Source of the DNA: Vombatus ursinus
Lineage: Eukaryota > Chordata > Mammalia > Diprotodontia > Vombatidae
Reading direction: 5' to 3'
Assembly: GCF_900497805.2 (NCBI RefSeq)
Contig: NW_020954616.1
Coordinates: 1,275,732 to 1,339,731 of the forward strand
DNA length: 64,000 nt
The notes below the pieces were generated by a model that saw only the letters and a list, made by a program, of their open reading frames with translations, had not been told where the DNA came from and did no database searches. Positions 21,850 through 32,830 of this stretch are shown here, piece after piece. Each line of letters opens with the position of its first letter. The first letter of the stretch is position 1. The translations under genes were made by a program, and so were the position numbers.

Positions 21850-22010
21850 TCAAAAAGCACAAGATTTAGAGCCAGAAGGATCTTCAAGAACTCATGAATC
21901 CATCTTACATTGAAGAAACTGAGGCCCAGAAAAAAAAAGAGTTTACTCAGGGTCACATAGAAAGAAAGTAGCAGAGCCAGGATTCAAACCTAGGACCATT
22001 GTGTTGGAGA
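21850..22010 (-). repeat. MIR-type element
   Basis: Contains ttgaagaaactgaggcccag and cagggtcacatagaaagaaa, then ccaggattcaaacctagg. Confidence 0.7.
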
Positions 22011-22379
22011 GTGGAAGCTGACCCAAGAGAACTGGCTTCAAGGACTGGCTCTTCCCTCCTAAGAGAGTCTGTCACTCTATGATTGCCAATTCAATGTTCT
22101 TCCCTGTATATCATGAGATCTTATTCCTGTCCTCCCTGTGAATATAGCTTAGTAAATACCAGGTTTAGGATAGACAAGAATGAGGACCCAGAGACCTTGA
22201 GATTGTGACTGAGAGAGAAGGGAAAGCCTTGTATCCTGCTGGGCCCCAAAACACCCTAGAGACTGGAGCAGATGAGAGGTCACTTCTGGAGTCATAGGCT
22301 TTTCTCAGCCTGGCCCAAGCAGCCATTTTGGCCCAGGTATCCTAGGGAATCTGGGCTCCTAGCCTGTTGCTGCAGTTCA

Positions 22380-23900
22380 GCTCCCACTACTTAATCCTGA
22401 CATCAATATTAACTCTTTAACCATGATTTTTAAGAAATTATTCATTTAGTGTTTTATTTTCCCCCAATAGCCTTGATTTCTAACTTGCTCTCCAACCCCC
22501 ATCCCCAATTCTTTTTCTAAACCCAACCTGAGTCTCCTTAATTGGAACTCTACTTGGGAAACTGTTTCTAACTCTTCCTTACTTGACCTTAACTTTTCCT
22601 TAGCCTCAACCCCAATATAACTGCAACCATCACCCCAGCCTTCACACCTCCTCCCACTGTACCTCCCTAACCACATCGTTCGCCTCACTCACCCTAGTCT
22701 TGCCTGATGCATAGACCTCAAAGCTAAAAAGGACTTGACTTCATCCCTGTGGCACCATTTGGGGTTTTTCTGTCCCTAATTGTATCTATTATTCCATTTC
22801 TCTACACTCAGAATTCCGTTCTATACCCAACTTGATTGTCTGTCTCCCAAGTTTCTTTTGTTTTCTCAAAGGGCTCAGGGTTGTTGTCTGAAAATCAGTC
22901 TCAATTCTCTTTGTCCCATCCCTCCATCTCCAACTGTTTTGACATTGAATTGTCAATTCCCACTCCTGAGCCCCTCTGAATTTCAGGATGTGGGCTCAGG
23001 CCTGGGAATGTGGAATAGGGCTGAGAGGGAGGCATGGGCCTAGGTAGAGAAAGGGGATGTTTTAAAAAAAGAACTAGGAGCTGGAGTGAGTTGGAAAGGA
23101 AGAATAGTGGGGACAATTTGTGGAAAATAACAGTCCTGGGCAACAGGGATGTTGGGGAGCACTGGAGGGAGAGGAAGTCCAGGGAAGGGAGCTTCAAGGA
23201 GCCAGGAAAAGAGAGGTTAAGGAGGGCTGTGGAAGGAGAAGGTATGGAGATTTCGTATGAAAGAAATAGGGGAAGGGAAGAATCCATATAGGAGGAGTTG
23301 GGAGGTATGGGAGGAGTAAGTTGAGGGCAGGGAGGAAAGAGATAGGGCACCCTCCTTCCCCACACAAACCTGGGTTTGGGGATGAGTCATGTCTAAGAAA
23401 GAGCCTTTGAGCGAGTGACTTTTCCTGCCAAACAGCCTGGAGTCCGCCCTCTTTATCCCTCTTGTTTCCTTTCTGTCTGTTTTATTAATTTATTTTTGTC
23501 TCTATCATGCCTTCCCTAGACGTAAAAACATCCTATAACTTCTACCTTACAGGTTTGAGATGAGGTGGAAGACAATGAAAGATGTTCCTCTTGCCTCCTG
23601 GAAAACCATACATTTAGTACTCAATGAGAATGAAGTTGGGGGGGAGGGGATAGAGTTGTTTCTGGGTTGTACCAGAATATAAGCTTATGGCTCTCCTTTG
23701 TTCCTCAGTGTCTGTTGATCTGTTTTCTGCACCTCTATGTGTTCTCTCTCCTAGAGTCTTCCTGAGGAACTCCTGTATTTTACCCGATCTTTATGAAAAG
23801 TAAATGGGTGGGATAGAGGATGGGACTGCAAGCTAAGGAAAGTCAGGGTTGGAACTGGCAGGTGGAGCTGAGGTGGTGGGGGTGGGTCCAGAAAACTGAG
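22380..23900. other. Intergenic, low-information sequence
   Basis: 22480-22690 is a degenerate CCCTAA/CCCCAA-like stretch, and 23040-23340 is strongly purine-rich (GGAGRR). Reading frames here follow these biases. No gene seen. Confidence 0.4.
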
Positions 23901-23914
23901 GGAGGACATCGTAG

Positions 23915-24365
23915 GACTTACGGTTAAGAATTGTCTTCGACTCATCTAGACCAGTCCCCTCCCTGGGAAGGGAAGTGATTGCCCAAGATCACATAGATTG
24001 TAGTAGTAGAGAATTTTTCCTTGATGCCAAATCCAGTACTCTTTTCACCTCTAAACCCTTTATCTAACTATGAAGAAACTGGCTTCTAGAGAGGGAAGGA
24101 AAATTACTTGCACAAAGTCCCATAGCTAGTTACTTGTGTGTTTCTTATCACACACTTCTCTCTCCTCCCCGCTCCCCCTACATCTTTGGTCTTGTGTTTC
24201 CTTATCACTGGAGTCTGGAATAATATTAGTAGAGTCTTTACAATTCATTTAGTCCAACCTCTTCCACTTATAAATGAGGAAAGTAAAGTTCAATGAGGAG
24301 TGACCCCTAGCTTTGATCCCAAGTCATCTGACTCCAAATCCAGTCTTTTCACCATACTGCATTGA
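23915..24365 (-). repeat. Two MIR-type elements
   Basis: Roughly 23925-24050 and 24225-24365. Each has an ATYTAGWCCARYC block and a gaggaaa or gggaagtgattgcccaagat block, in reverse orientation. Confidence 0.55.
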
Positions 24366-25009
24366 AGGGAAAGATACATGGACCCTGGACTAGCTGGAAG
24401 ACTGTTGCTGCTGTTGATTGTTGCTGTTTGTCTTTTGTTCTTGAAGGGGGCCAGTGACTTCAGAAAGGTGATGTCTTGACTTCCAAATGAATCGGATTTA
24501 AATGAGACATGGCTGTGCAAAATCACCAGTCTCGGTCTCTCCTCCAGAGCCATCTGGGTCCAGTGGCAAGATATAGATCAGGACAATTAGAGATGACCTT
24601 GGGTGCAGTGGGTGGCCTTGTTAAGCTAAGGTCTTCCCCAGGTAGCTGGAATGACACAAGGAAGGAGGAAGGAGATACTGTCTCAGAGGCTGTGGAATTC
24701 TTCTGAGCTGGATCTGTGATAAAGGGACTTGGAGAAGGTTCCCTTACCTTCATGCTCCACCCCAGCCTTCCAGGTGAGCACAGCACGCCAACAATTCATG
24801 GTCTTTTCATGGATTCCTGAGTAGAGGGTGGTAACAATTAGTTTGATATGTTGTGACTATGAAGGACACTAGTCTCTTTAGTTTCAGGGGGTTAAGAGGG
24901 GAGATGGATGAGCTCTTAGGAGGAGGTAATATAATCTTCCAGCCCTCCTCATTTCCCGTGCCTCTGCCTTATCTGGATTCCCTCAAATCTCCCCTGCCTT
25001 TAATGGTTT

Positions 25010-25415
25010 TTCTCCTCCAGAATCACAGCGTTGGAAGCAATTTCAATGGTCATCTAGTTCAATTCATATTTGAACAGAAATATCCCCAATAATACCTGAA
25101 TAAGTGGTGCTCTTGCCTCTGATGAAAGACTTCCAATTCCGAGCATCAGCATGTCATACTCCTAAAATGGGTATACAGAGTTAAACACAGTACTACAGAT
25201 ATGATCTGATCAGGGCAGAGGACAGCCTGACTTTCACCTCCCTAAACACTCCTATCTTTCAGCTTTAAGGGACCTATGATGTCAGTGATGGGGACATTCT
25301 TTCCAGAGGTGTAGATTGTAATCATTCTATATCCTTTCAATCTGTATGACTCTTGTCCACATTGTTCCATAAATCTGCCATGGGAGTTCACCAAATGTTC
25401 TAGGAATCTTCCTCT
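25010..25415 (-). repeat. L3/CR1-like LINE fragment
   Basis: Contains agaatcacagcgttggaagc, ggtcatctagttcaattcat and aagtggtgctcttgcctctg, then acacagtactacagatatga and gatcagggcagaggacag. These are reverse CR1/L3 3' sequence. Confidence 0.6.
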
Positions 25416-25419
25416 AGGC

Positions 25420-25612
25420 TAGGGGTTCTTAACCTGGGATTCAGGAACTTGTTTAAAAATAGTTTGATAACTATAATTCAATCTAATTAGCTTCCTCTGT
25501 AATCATATGTATTTTATTTTATGCATTTAAAGACATTATTCTGGGAAGGGGTCTGTAGGCTTCACCAGACTGCCAAAGGGGGCCATGACACAAAACAGAT
25601 TAAGAGCCCCTT
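25420..25612 (+). mobile_element. hAT-type non-autonomous transposon, second copy
   Basis: From aggggttcttaacctgggat to gattaagagcccctt, with the shared interior tgtattttattttatgcatt and ggcttcaccagactgccaaa. It is the reverse-orientation partner of the element at 16.2 kb. Confidence 0.75.
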
Positions 25613-26059
25613 TTCCGGGACCTCTAACACTGGTAGCAGTGTAGTTTTTGGCCTGTGTGTCTGTTCTCCCTTGCTCATGCTCTATGAATAGCCCACCTCC
25701 TTTTCTGGTCACATAGCTCAATGATATCTTTTATACTGCTTGCTGTATGCAATTCCTTGTTGATCATGTATCTTGGCCTGGTCACCGGCTCATTTCCTGT
25801 ACTTCTACTTCTTTATCTACTTCTCTTTGAGTGACTTGCAATTTTGGTCCTTTGAAAACTGTGATATTCCATGATGCATGGTCCTAGAGCATTACCAGAA
25901 GACTATTGCTATATTAAAAAGTTAAATTTTTCTTTCAGAGAGAATCTTGGGAGCAGAAAAACACACTGAATAGTTTCCCAAATGGCATACAGTCTGCTCT
26001 CTTCTCCCTATTCAATTCTGGGACCAGTTCATTGGTCTATCTGCAGTGTCAGATATAAC

Positions 26060-27680
26060 AAAATATATCAGTCAATGAGCAAGTATTTTTAAGTACCAAG
26101 TACCAAGTGCCAACTCTGTGTTAACGCACTGTGTTAAGCACTGCAGATACAAAGGAAAAAAAATGAAACAATCTTTGCCCTCGAACAGATTACATTCTAT
26201 CACATTTATAACATGTATATATAGCATTTACATATGTATACATATAAATACTTACATATCATATGTAACAATCAAGAAACAATCATTTATTAAACACATT
26301 CTGTTTGTCAGGTACTGTGCTAAGTAATGGGGATACAAAGAAAAAGCAAAAACAGTTCCTGCCCTGAAGGAGCTTACATTGTAATGGTAGGGATAACATA
26401 TAAATCATACAAGATAAAATACAAAGTAGATAGAAAGTAACCTTAGAATGGTAGGCAATTGGGGTCATTCTCCTAGAGAAGATGGCCCTTGAATTGAGGC
26501 TTAAAGGATGCCATGTATTCTAAGAGTCAGAGGTTGGGAGGGAGATCATTCCAGGAATGGGGTGCAGCCACTGCAAAGGAATGGAAATGGAAGACGAAGT
26601 CTTGTGTACAAGGAACAGCAAATAGGCCAATATGGCTAGGGTGAAGAATGGATGAAAGAGGAGCAAAGTCTAAGAAGATTCAAAAGCATCAGGAATTAGG
26701 AAAGGATCAGGTTGTGAAAGGATTTTATATTTGATCCTGGAGACTGTGGAGTTGACCAAGTCTTTGCTTTAGTGAAATTGCTTTAGCAGCTAAGTGGAAA
26801 ATGAACTAGAGTTGGGAGAGAATAGAGGCAGGGAGGCCAATTAGAAGGCTATTACAATATTCCAGGAAAGAGGAGATATGAATCTGAACAAGGAGAGTCA
26901 CTGTATGAGTAGAGAGTGGAGGACATGTTAAAGAGATGTTATAGAGAAAGAAATGACATGATTTGATAATATTGGATACTTACCAGAGGTTGCAAACATG
27001 AATGCATGGAAGAATGGTGGTGGCCTTTACAGTGATAGGGAAGTTAAGAAATGGGGACTTTTTTGTGGAAAGATGAATTCTTTTTTAGATATGTTGAGTT
27101 TTAGATGTCTAGGGGATACCTCTTTGATAATGTCCAGTAGGCAGTTGATAATGTGGGACTTAAGCTCAGGAGAGAAACTAGGGTTTGATAAATAAATCTG
27201 GGAATCATTTGCATAGAAATGATCATTGAACCCATTACAGCTGATGAGATCAAATGAGATTATTTAGGGAGAAAAAAAAAGAGACCTATGGCCAGAGCTT
27301 TGGTGGGTGTCTCCACCAACAGTTAGTGGACATGATATGGATGAAGGTCCAGCAAAAGAGCCCAAAAGAAGGATCACGTCACTAGGAGTAAAACCAAGAG
27401 AGACTAGTCACAAAAACCCAGAGAGGAGAGAATGTCCAGTACTAGAATGTGGTCAAAATGCTTAAAGGCTGCAGAGAGGTCAAGAAGAATGAGAACTGAG
27501 AAATGGTCATTAGATTTAGCCATTAAGGAGTCTTTGGAGAACTTTGGAGAAAGCAATTTCAGTTGGATGAAATTGGAATCCAGGCTGTAGAAGACTTAGA
27601 AGAAATGGAGAGAACTGGAGGCCCAGACCTTATCTTGATCTTTTAGTCAAATGTGTGACTGTAAAGATGTGGTGTGACAG
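26060..27680 (-). repeat. L2 LINE with RT region, tandem 3' ends
   Basis: On the minus strand the segment 27100-27200 corresponds to the L2 RT region downstream of the active-site motif. Around 27480-27540 it corresponds to the VLLDLSAAFDT-type block seen in L2. The 3' end (caggtactgtgctaagtaat, read on +) lies at 26280-26360. A second similar 3' end lies just before, at 26060-26210. Many stops make this an ancient copy. Confidence 0.7.
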
Positions 27681-27989
27681 AGAATACTGTTTGCAAAAGT
27701 TTATCTATTCTGTTCTCAAATATTCATCAAGGATGCCCTAAATACTTCTGTAGATTTCCTCATAATGATGTTATAAAGATGGGAAAGTTGGCATATTAGA
27801 TGACAGTTATTTATATTTTCTCTGCAGTAATATTTCTTTTAGACATTTGGACCAACACAGATGAAAACGAATTCTTTATCAACCTCAGAATTGTGTTGAC
27901 TTTAGGAAGGTGCTCTCTCCAAATGCCTATTGGATATCACTAGCTGTCCTCCATCCTGGGAAGTCTCTCCCTCCTCATCACCATCTCCT

Positions 27990-28275
27990 GGCTTCTCTGG
28001 CTTCCTTCAAGCCTCATCCAAAGTTTAACCTTGTACAAGAAATCTTTTCCAGTCCTCTTTAATCATAGTGGCTTGCCCCGAGATGATTTCAAACTTATCT
28101 TGTGCATATCTTGTTTGTACACAGCTGCTTGCACATTATTTTCCCCATTAGACTTCTTGAGAGTAGAGACTTTCTTCTTCTTCTTCTTCTTCTTCTTCTT
28201 CTTCTTCTTCTCCCCAGCACTTAGCACAGCATCTAGCACATAGTAGGCAGTTAATGAATGTATATTGACTGAATG
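27990..28275 (+). repeat. L2 3' end with an internal (TTC)n
   Basis: Contains cttcaagcctcatccaaagt, ccattagacttcttgagagt, a (TTC)13 run at 28172-28211 and cacagcatctagcacatagt, then a GACTGAATGACT tail. Confidence 0.78.
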
Positions 28276-28619
28276 ACTCTATATATAATTAGTCTAGTCC
28301 ATCTGCTTTTTTAATTTTTGTTTCATTTGGTGCCATTTCTACTCCCTTATGTGGTACAACTGTAATGTTACAGTCTAAACACAGTGTTTTCACCATCATT
28401 ATGGGAGAAAATAGCTCCTTGTGGAAGTCTTTATATCTCTTTAATATTTTTCACTTTTTTTTAATCACTTACTTAGTATAAGCTGATTTAATTGGGTTTC
28501 TCACCAAATTTTCTGTAAATCTGTTTCTTCTCCACTGCTCATCATTGTATGGTGTGATACTGTTCATAATCTACCACCTTCCTTTATTAGATTTCACAAT
28601 TGAATTTCTATTCCAAATA

Positions 28620-28865
28620 ATGATAAGAATATCAAATGTTTCTATAGCATGTTACAGCTTGCAAAGTGTTTTAAATATATTATCTCCTTTAATCTTTACA
28701 ACAACCCAAAGAGAGAGGTACTAATATTATCTCCATTTTGTAGATCGTGAAGCTGAGGATTAGTGACTTGCTTAGGATCACACTTCTAATAAGTGAGGCA
28801 AGGTTCAAACTCAGGTCTTCCTAACTCCATCTAGCATTATGTTCACTATGCCGTCTAGCAACCAG
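28620..28865 (-). repeat. MIR-type CORE-SINE
   Basis: Contains atagcatgttacagcttgca, attatctccattttgtagat and gtgacttgcttaggatcaca, ending in a CTATGCCGTCTAGCA block. Confidence 0.75.
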
Positions 28866-28964
28866 TGTTGTCTATCATCAGTTTGGAAATTTAGGATACA
28901 ATTTAATTTTTCTGATGTTATCCAGGGCTTGTCATATCCAAGTCCTCCTGATTCTTCTTCAAAC

Positions 28965-29110
28965 AATCAATCAGCAAGCATTTATTAAGCCCTAATATAT
29001 ACCAGCCAATACAAAGATAACAAAAGTCCCTGCCTTCAAGGAGCTTACTTTCTATTGGGAAAAATAATGACTATACTTGGGTGTGGAATATCATAGCTGA
29101 TGTTAGACCT
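28965..29110 (-). repeat. L2-type 3' end
   Basis: Contains aagcatttattaagccctaa and ccctgccttcaaggagctta, as in the copy at 26.3 kb. Confidence 0.6.
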
Positions 29111-29135
29111 AGTCTACATGTTTGTTGGTTTTGCT

Positions 29136-29224
29136 TATATATATCTATATATCTATATAGACATAGATATAGATATAGATATATAGATATATAGATGATA
29201 TATAGATAGATAGATAGATAGATA
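29136..29224. repeat. (TATC/GATA)n, partly palindromic
   Basis: TATATC units are followed by GATATA and GATA units, so the two halves can pair. Flanked by AT-rich DNA. Confidence 0.93.
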
Positions 29225-29597
29225 ATTTTTTTTCTGTCATAGGGGAAGGCTCAGTGGGAGGATAAGAAAGAGATTCAGAAATAATTGTGATGCAAAAATA
29301 AAAGGCATCAATAAAACTTTTAAGTGAATGGGAGGGGGAGGCAGGGAGGAGTCTTATAATTAAGCCCTTCAGAATTACATAGAAAGAATGTACCTTTTTG
29401 ATTTTCCTTATTACTCAATTTCTTTGGCATTAGCAGGAGCCAGTAGAAGTGAATTTTGTTTAGTATTTGAATAGGTCATATGGCATTTTATCTCTAAGTG
29501 ATAGAAAAATCTAAGGTTAGAATTGTGCCCTGGGGACATGATGGGTGTTTAAAAATGGTGATCGTGTGTTTTATACCTTTACTTGGCTACAAAAAAT

Positions 29598-29645
29598 TTC
29601 TTCCTTCCTTCCTTCCTTCCTTCCTCCCTCCCTTCCTTTCTCTTT
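29598..29645. repeat. (TTCC)n microsatellite
   Basis: TTCC units decaying to TCCC, directly before an L2 fragment. Confidence 0.9.
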
Positions 29646-29654
29646 TTCTTAAAT

Positions 29655-29995
29655 ATATTGACAAGTTAAAGCCCTTCTCAATCTGGTTTTGGCTCATGTT
29701 TACAGACCTATTGCACATTTCTCCTCTTCATACACTCTACATTACAACTAAATCATCCTACCTGTTATTCCCTGTACATACCATCTCATGTCCCATCTCT
29801 GTGCCTTTTCTGGGTTGAGAGCTCTCTACACTGCCCCCCCCCCTCGGAATGTGCTTCCTCTTTTACCTTCCACCTTGGGAACCACCAGCCCCATTCAAAG
29901 TTCAGCTCAAGTGCTACCTTCTACATCAGGTCTTTTTTGACCCCCTTCTTTAGTTACTACTGCCTCCCCCTCTACTCCCATCCAATTAATTTGTA
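29655..29995 (+). repeat. L2 LINE fragment
   Basis: Contains aagcccttctcaatctggtt, cctgttattccctgtacata and ttcagctcaagtgctacctt, the L2 ORF C-terminal region. Confidence 0.7.
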
Positions 29996-30889
29996 TTTAT
30001 ATTAAAGAAAGAATTCATGTTCTGTAGACATGAGGCTTTTGTGTAATATACAAACTTTTGATTTCTTTCTTCTATTAATCCTGAGTCCTATTTTCCAGCA
30101 TATGTCACCATTCTCTACTCCATGTCCACTTGTGCATCAAAGTTACAGAGTTTTAAAATATGTATTGAGTTCTTCACTGAAATGCTTTTACCTTCTTGTC
30201 CTCTGCAGCAGAGGCTGGTAAAGAAGCTACAATTATCTTCATAGGGTGTTTCCCCAAATACTCATCAGGAGTCATGCAATACAAGATGACCAAATGTCCC
30301 ATGAGATGATGTTCCTTTTGCCTTTGGGTACATGATAAAGCCAACTCCTCTGACTCCTTTCTTTGCTTCAACCAGAAAAGCCTGTGAGCCATCCTTTCAT
30401 TTCATCTTTTTAGCTTCCTCTTCTCATCTAGTGTCACTTATAGCATGAATGCCAATATTGATCCAATTCAGTTTCTCCAAAGGTATGTTGAATTGGTCAT
30501 TGGGCAAGAGTCACATTTAGTGTTTATAGATGACTTAAAAATGGATTCTTAGCACCTTTTGCCCATTTCTTTGCCTTTTAGCCATCATTACTGTAGAAAT
30601 AGAAGAATTGCATGGGACTAAGTACATCATCCTTTATTTCCTGGTTTGCCATGGCCAAACAATTCGTCATCGAATTCATCAAACAGTCTATGATGATGAA
30701 TCTCCTTGTTCTTAGGAAGACTGGCCCTCAGAAGGCAGTCATAAACTGTCAACAGGACCCTTCTGGATACCATTCTTCACAATGCAGCTTAAGGTCCACT
30801 TAGTATTTGTTTTTGTATGCTACTATGTCCTACTATTAGCAATTATGGAACTCTTGTTCTGCTAAATATTCCCTATTAACTCTTACCTG

Positions 30890-31010
30890 AGAGGTCATAT
30901 GGTATAGTGGAGTCAGGAAGAGTCAATGCAACCTTGGAGTCAGTAAGATCTGGATTCAAGTCTCAGCTCTTGACTGTGTGACCCTGGACTAGTTACTTAA
31001 TTTCTCAGTG
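30890..31010 (+). repeat. MIR fragment
   Basis: Contains ggtatagtggagtcaggaag, ctggattcaagtctcagctc and gtgtgaccctggactagtta. Confidence 0.7.
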
Positions 31011-31025
31011 CTATAGACTGTTCTC

Positions 31026-31258
31026 TAAGGTAGGAGTTCTTTTAATTTAGACCCCATGTGGTTTGTGAATAGATTTCAGGATGTCTATGAAATTAGATGG
31101 GGAAAAAAACCTTTCATCTTTGTTTGCACTATCCTCCATCAGAAATTTATTCTTTCCTTCAATTATTTAAAACATTATTCTGAGCATAGCATAGACTTTG
31201 ATAGACTGAAAAAGGGGTCCATGACATACAAAAAGTTTAAGAACCTCTGGTTTAAGGC
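31026..31258 (+). mobile_element. hAT-type non-autonomous transposon, divergent third copy
   Basis: Ends taggagttcttttaatttag and gtttaagaacctctgg are inverted. Interior aacattattctgagcatag and aaaaaggggtccatgacata are shared with the 25.4-kb copy. More diverged than the others. Confidence 0.6.
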
Positions 31259-31329
31259 TGTCAATTGTAGATCTACACTAGAAATGAGAATTTCCTCATT
31301 GGTGTTCCCTCACATCAATAAAATCACAG

Positions 31330-32205
31330 ATCTGGTGTCCCCCCTCTCCCCCAATCTTTCCACTAACCCATCCCCTCTTCTGAATTCTCCTATTTCTGCC
31401 TAAGGCCCCACCATCTTTCCAGTCACTTAAGTTCAAAACTTCAATGCCACATTCACCTCTTTACCCTTTCTTACATCCCACATCAGATGAGTTTCTAAGT
31501 CATAGAAATTCAACTGCCACAACAAGTCACATCTGTTCTATCTCTCCACTCAAACAGCTACCACCACCCCACTTCATGCCCTCATCACTTCTTGGGTGGG
31601 CTATTATAATATTATCCTAATTGGTCTCCCCCCCTCCAATCTTTTAAAACTTCAATCTATCACCCAACTGCCAAAATATCTTCTTAAGGGAAAAGCCATT
31701 TCACTCTGCTGCTCAAGAACCTTATGTGACTCCCTATTGCTTCAAGAGAAAAATATGAACTCCTCAGACTAGCACTTAAAATCCATCACACTGTAACTCC
31801 AGGTTTCCTTTCTAGGCTTACTGCACATTACTTCTCTTCAATCTATGTTCCAGTCAAACTGACTTGCTTGTTGTTCCTTGACCGAGCATCTCCCACCCCT
31901 CAATGCCTTTGCAGAGGCTGCTCCCTTGACTAGGAGCCTCTTCTTTAACTATTGCTTCTTTAAGTCTTAGCTGAGGTACCATCTCCTAGCTGAAGTCTTT
32001 CTTGTTTCACCCAGTTGTTAGAGATTTCCCCAGTCAAAATTATTTTTATAACTACTTATCTTTGTACATATTGTTCTCCCTCTCCCACTTGAATGGAAGC
32101 TCCTTGAGGGTAGGAACTGTTTCTTTTTAGTCTTTGTGCCTCCCTTGCACAGTGTCTTGTGCATAGTGGATGCTCAATTAATGTTTATTGAATTGAATTG
32201 AATCT
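31330..32205 (+). repeat. Long L2 LINE 3' portion
   Basis: Contains tcactctgctgctcaagaac, tatgtgactccctattgctt, ctcctcagactagcacttaa, gcatctcccacccctcaatg, ggaagctccttgagggtagg and tggatgctcaattaatgttt. The tail is (GAATT)n. It is the most complete L2 end in the window. Confidence 0.87.
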
Positions 32206-32259
32206 TTTTCACATAAACAATTTACTTTCAACTGTATCTCCATGCTATCTTTGTGTAGT

Positions 32260-32470
32260 TGATTCCTTGAAATCAAGTGTAGGATTTTACATTTATCCCC
32301 ATTGTATTTCATTTTATTAGCCTGTGGAAATCTTTTTGGATGCTCCTGTCACTCAGCATGTTAGCTATCCCTCCCAGCTTTGAGGCAGCTGCAAATCTGA
32401 TCCCCAAGCCTCTATAAGCTACCCATACAGATTCCCAATTTCCAAGACCCCCCCCCCAATCTTCCAATCA
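32260..32470 (-). repeat. L3/CR1-like LINE fragment
   Basis: Contains aggattttacatttatcccc, gaaatctttttggatgctcc and ccctcccagctttgaggcag, the reverse of CR1/L3 RT sequence. Confidence 0.7.
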
Positions 32471-32689
32471 TCTGGGTCCAACTATAAAATCATCACCTCA
32501 CCAGAAGTCATTGCTCCAGCTATTGGTTCTACTTCTCTGCATCTTCCCAGCTCACTTTGTACATTGCTTTCCATGCATTAAGTAAAGCTTTAGGATTAGT
32601 CTCTGAGGTATGTTGAAGTCCCTAGGGCACAGTGGTTAAAAGTTATAGGAGAGTATAACTAATATGTGAACATAATTACCTAGGTCAGA

Positions 32690-32830
32690 GGATTTAGAAC
32701 TGAAGGGACCTTATACAGTGTAACTCCCTTGTTTTAAAGGTAAGGAAACTGGGGTCCACAGAAGCAGAGAGGCTTGCCCAAGGTCATACCACTTTGCTAT
32801 CGAATGGCAGATCCACTGACTTCATATCCA
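32690..32830 (-). repeat. MIR-type element
   Basis: Contains gatttagaactgaagggacc, aaggtaaggaaactggggtc and gaggcttgcccaaggtcata. Confidence 0.7.
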
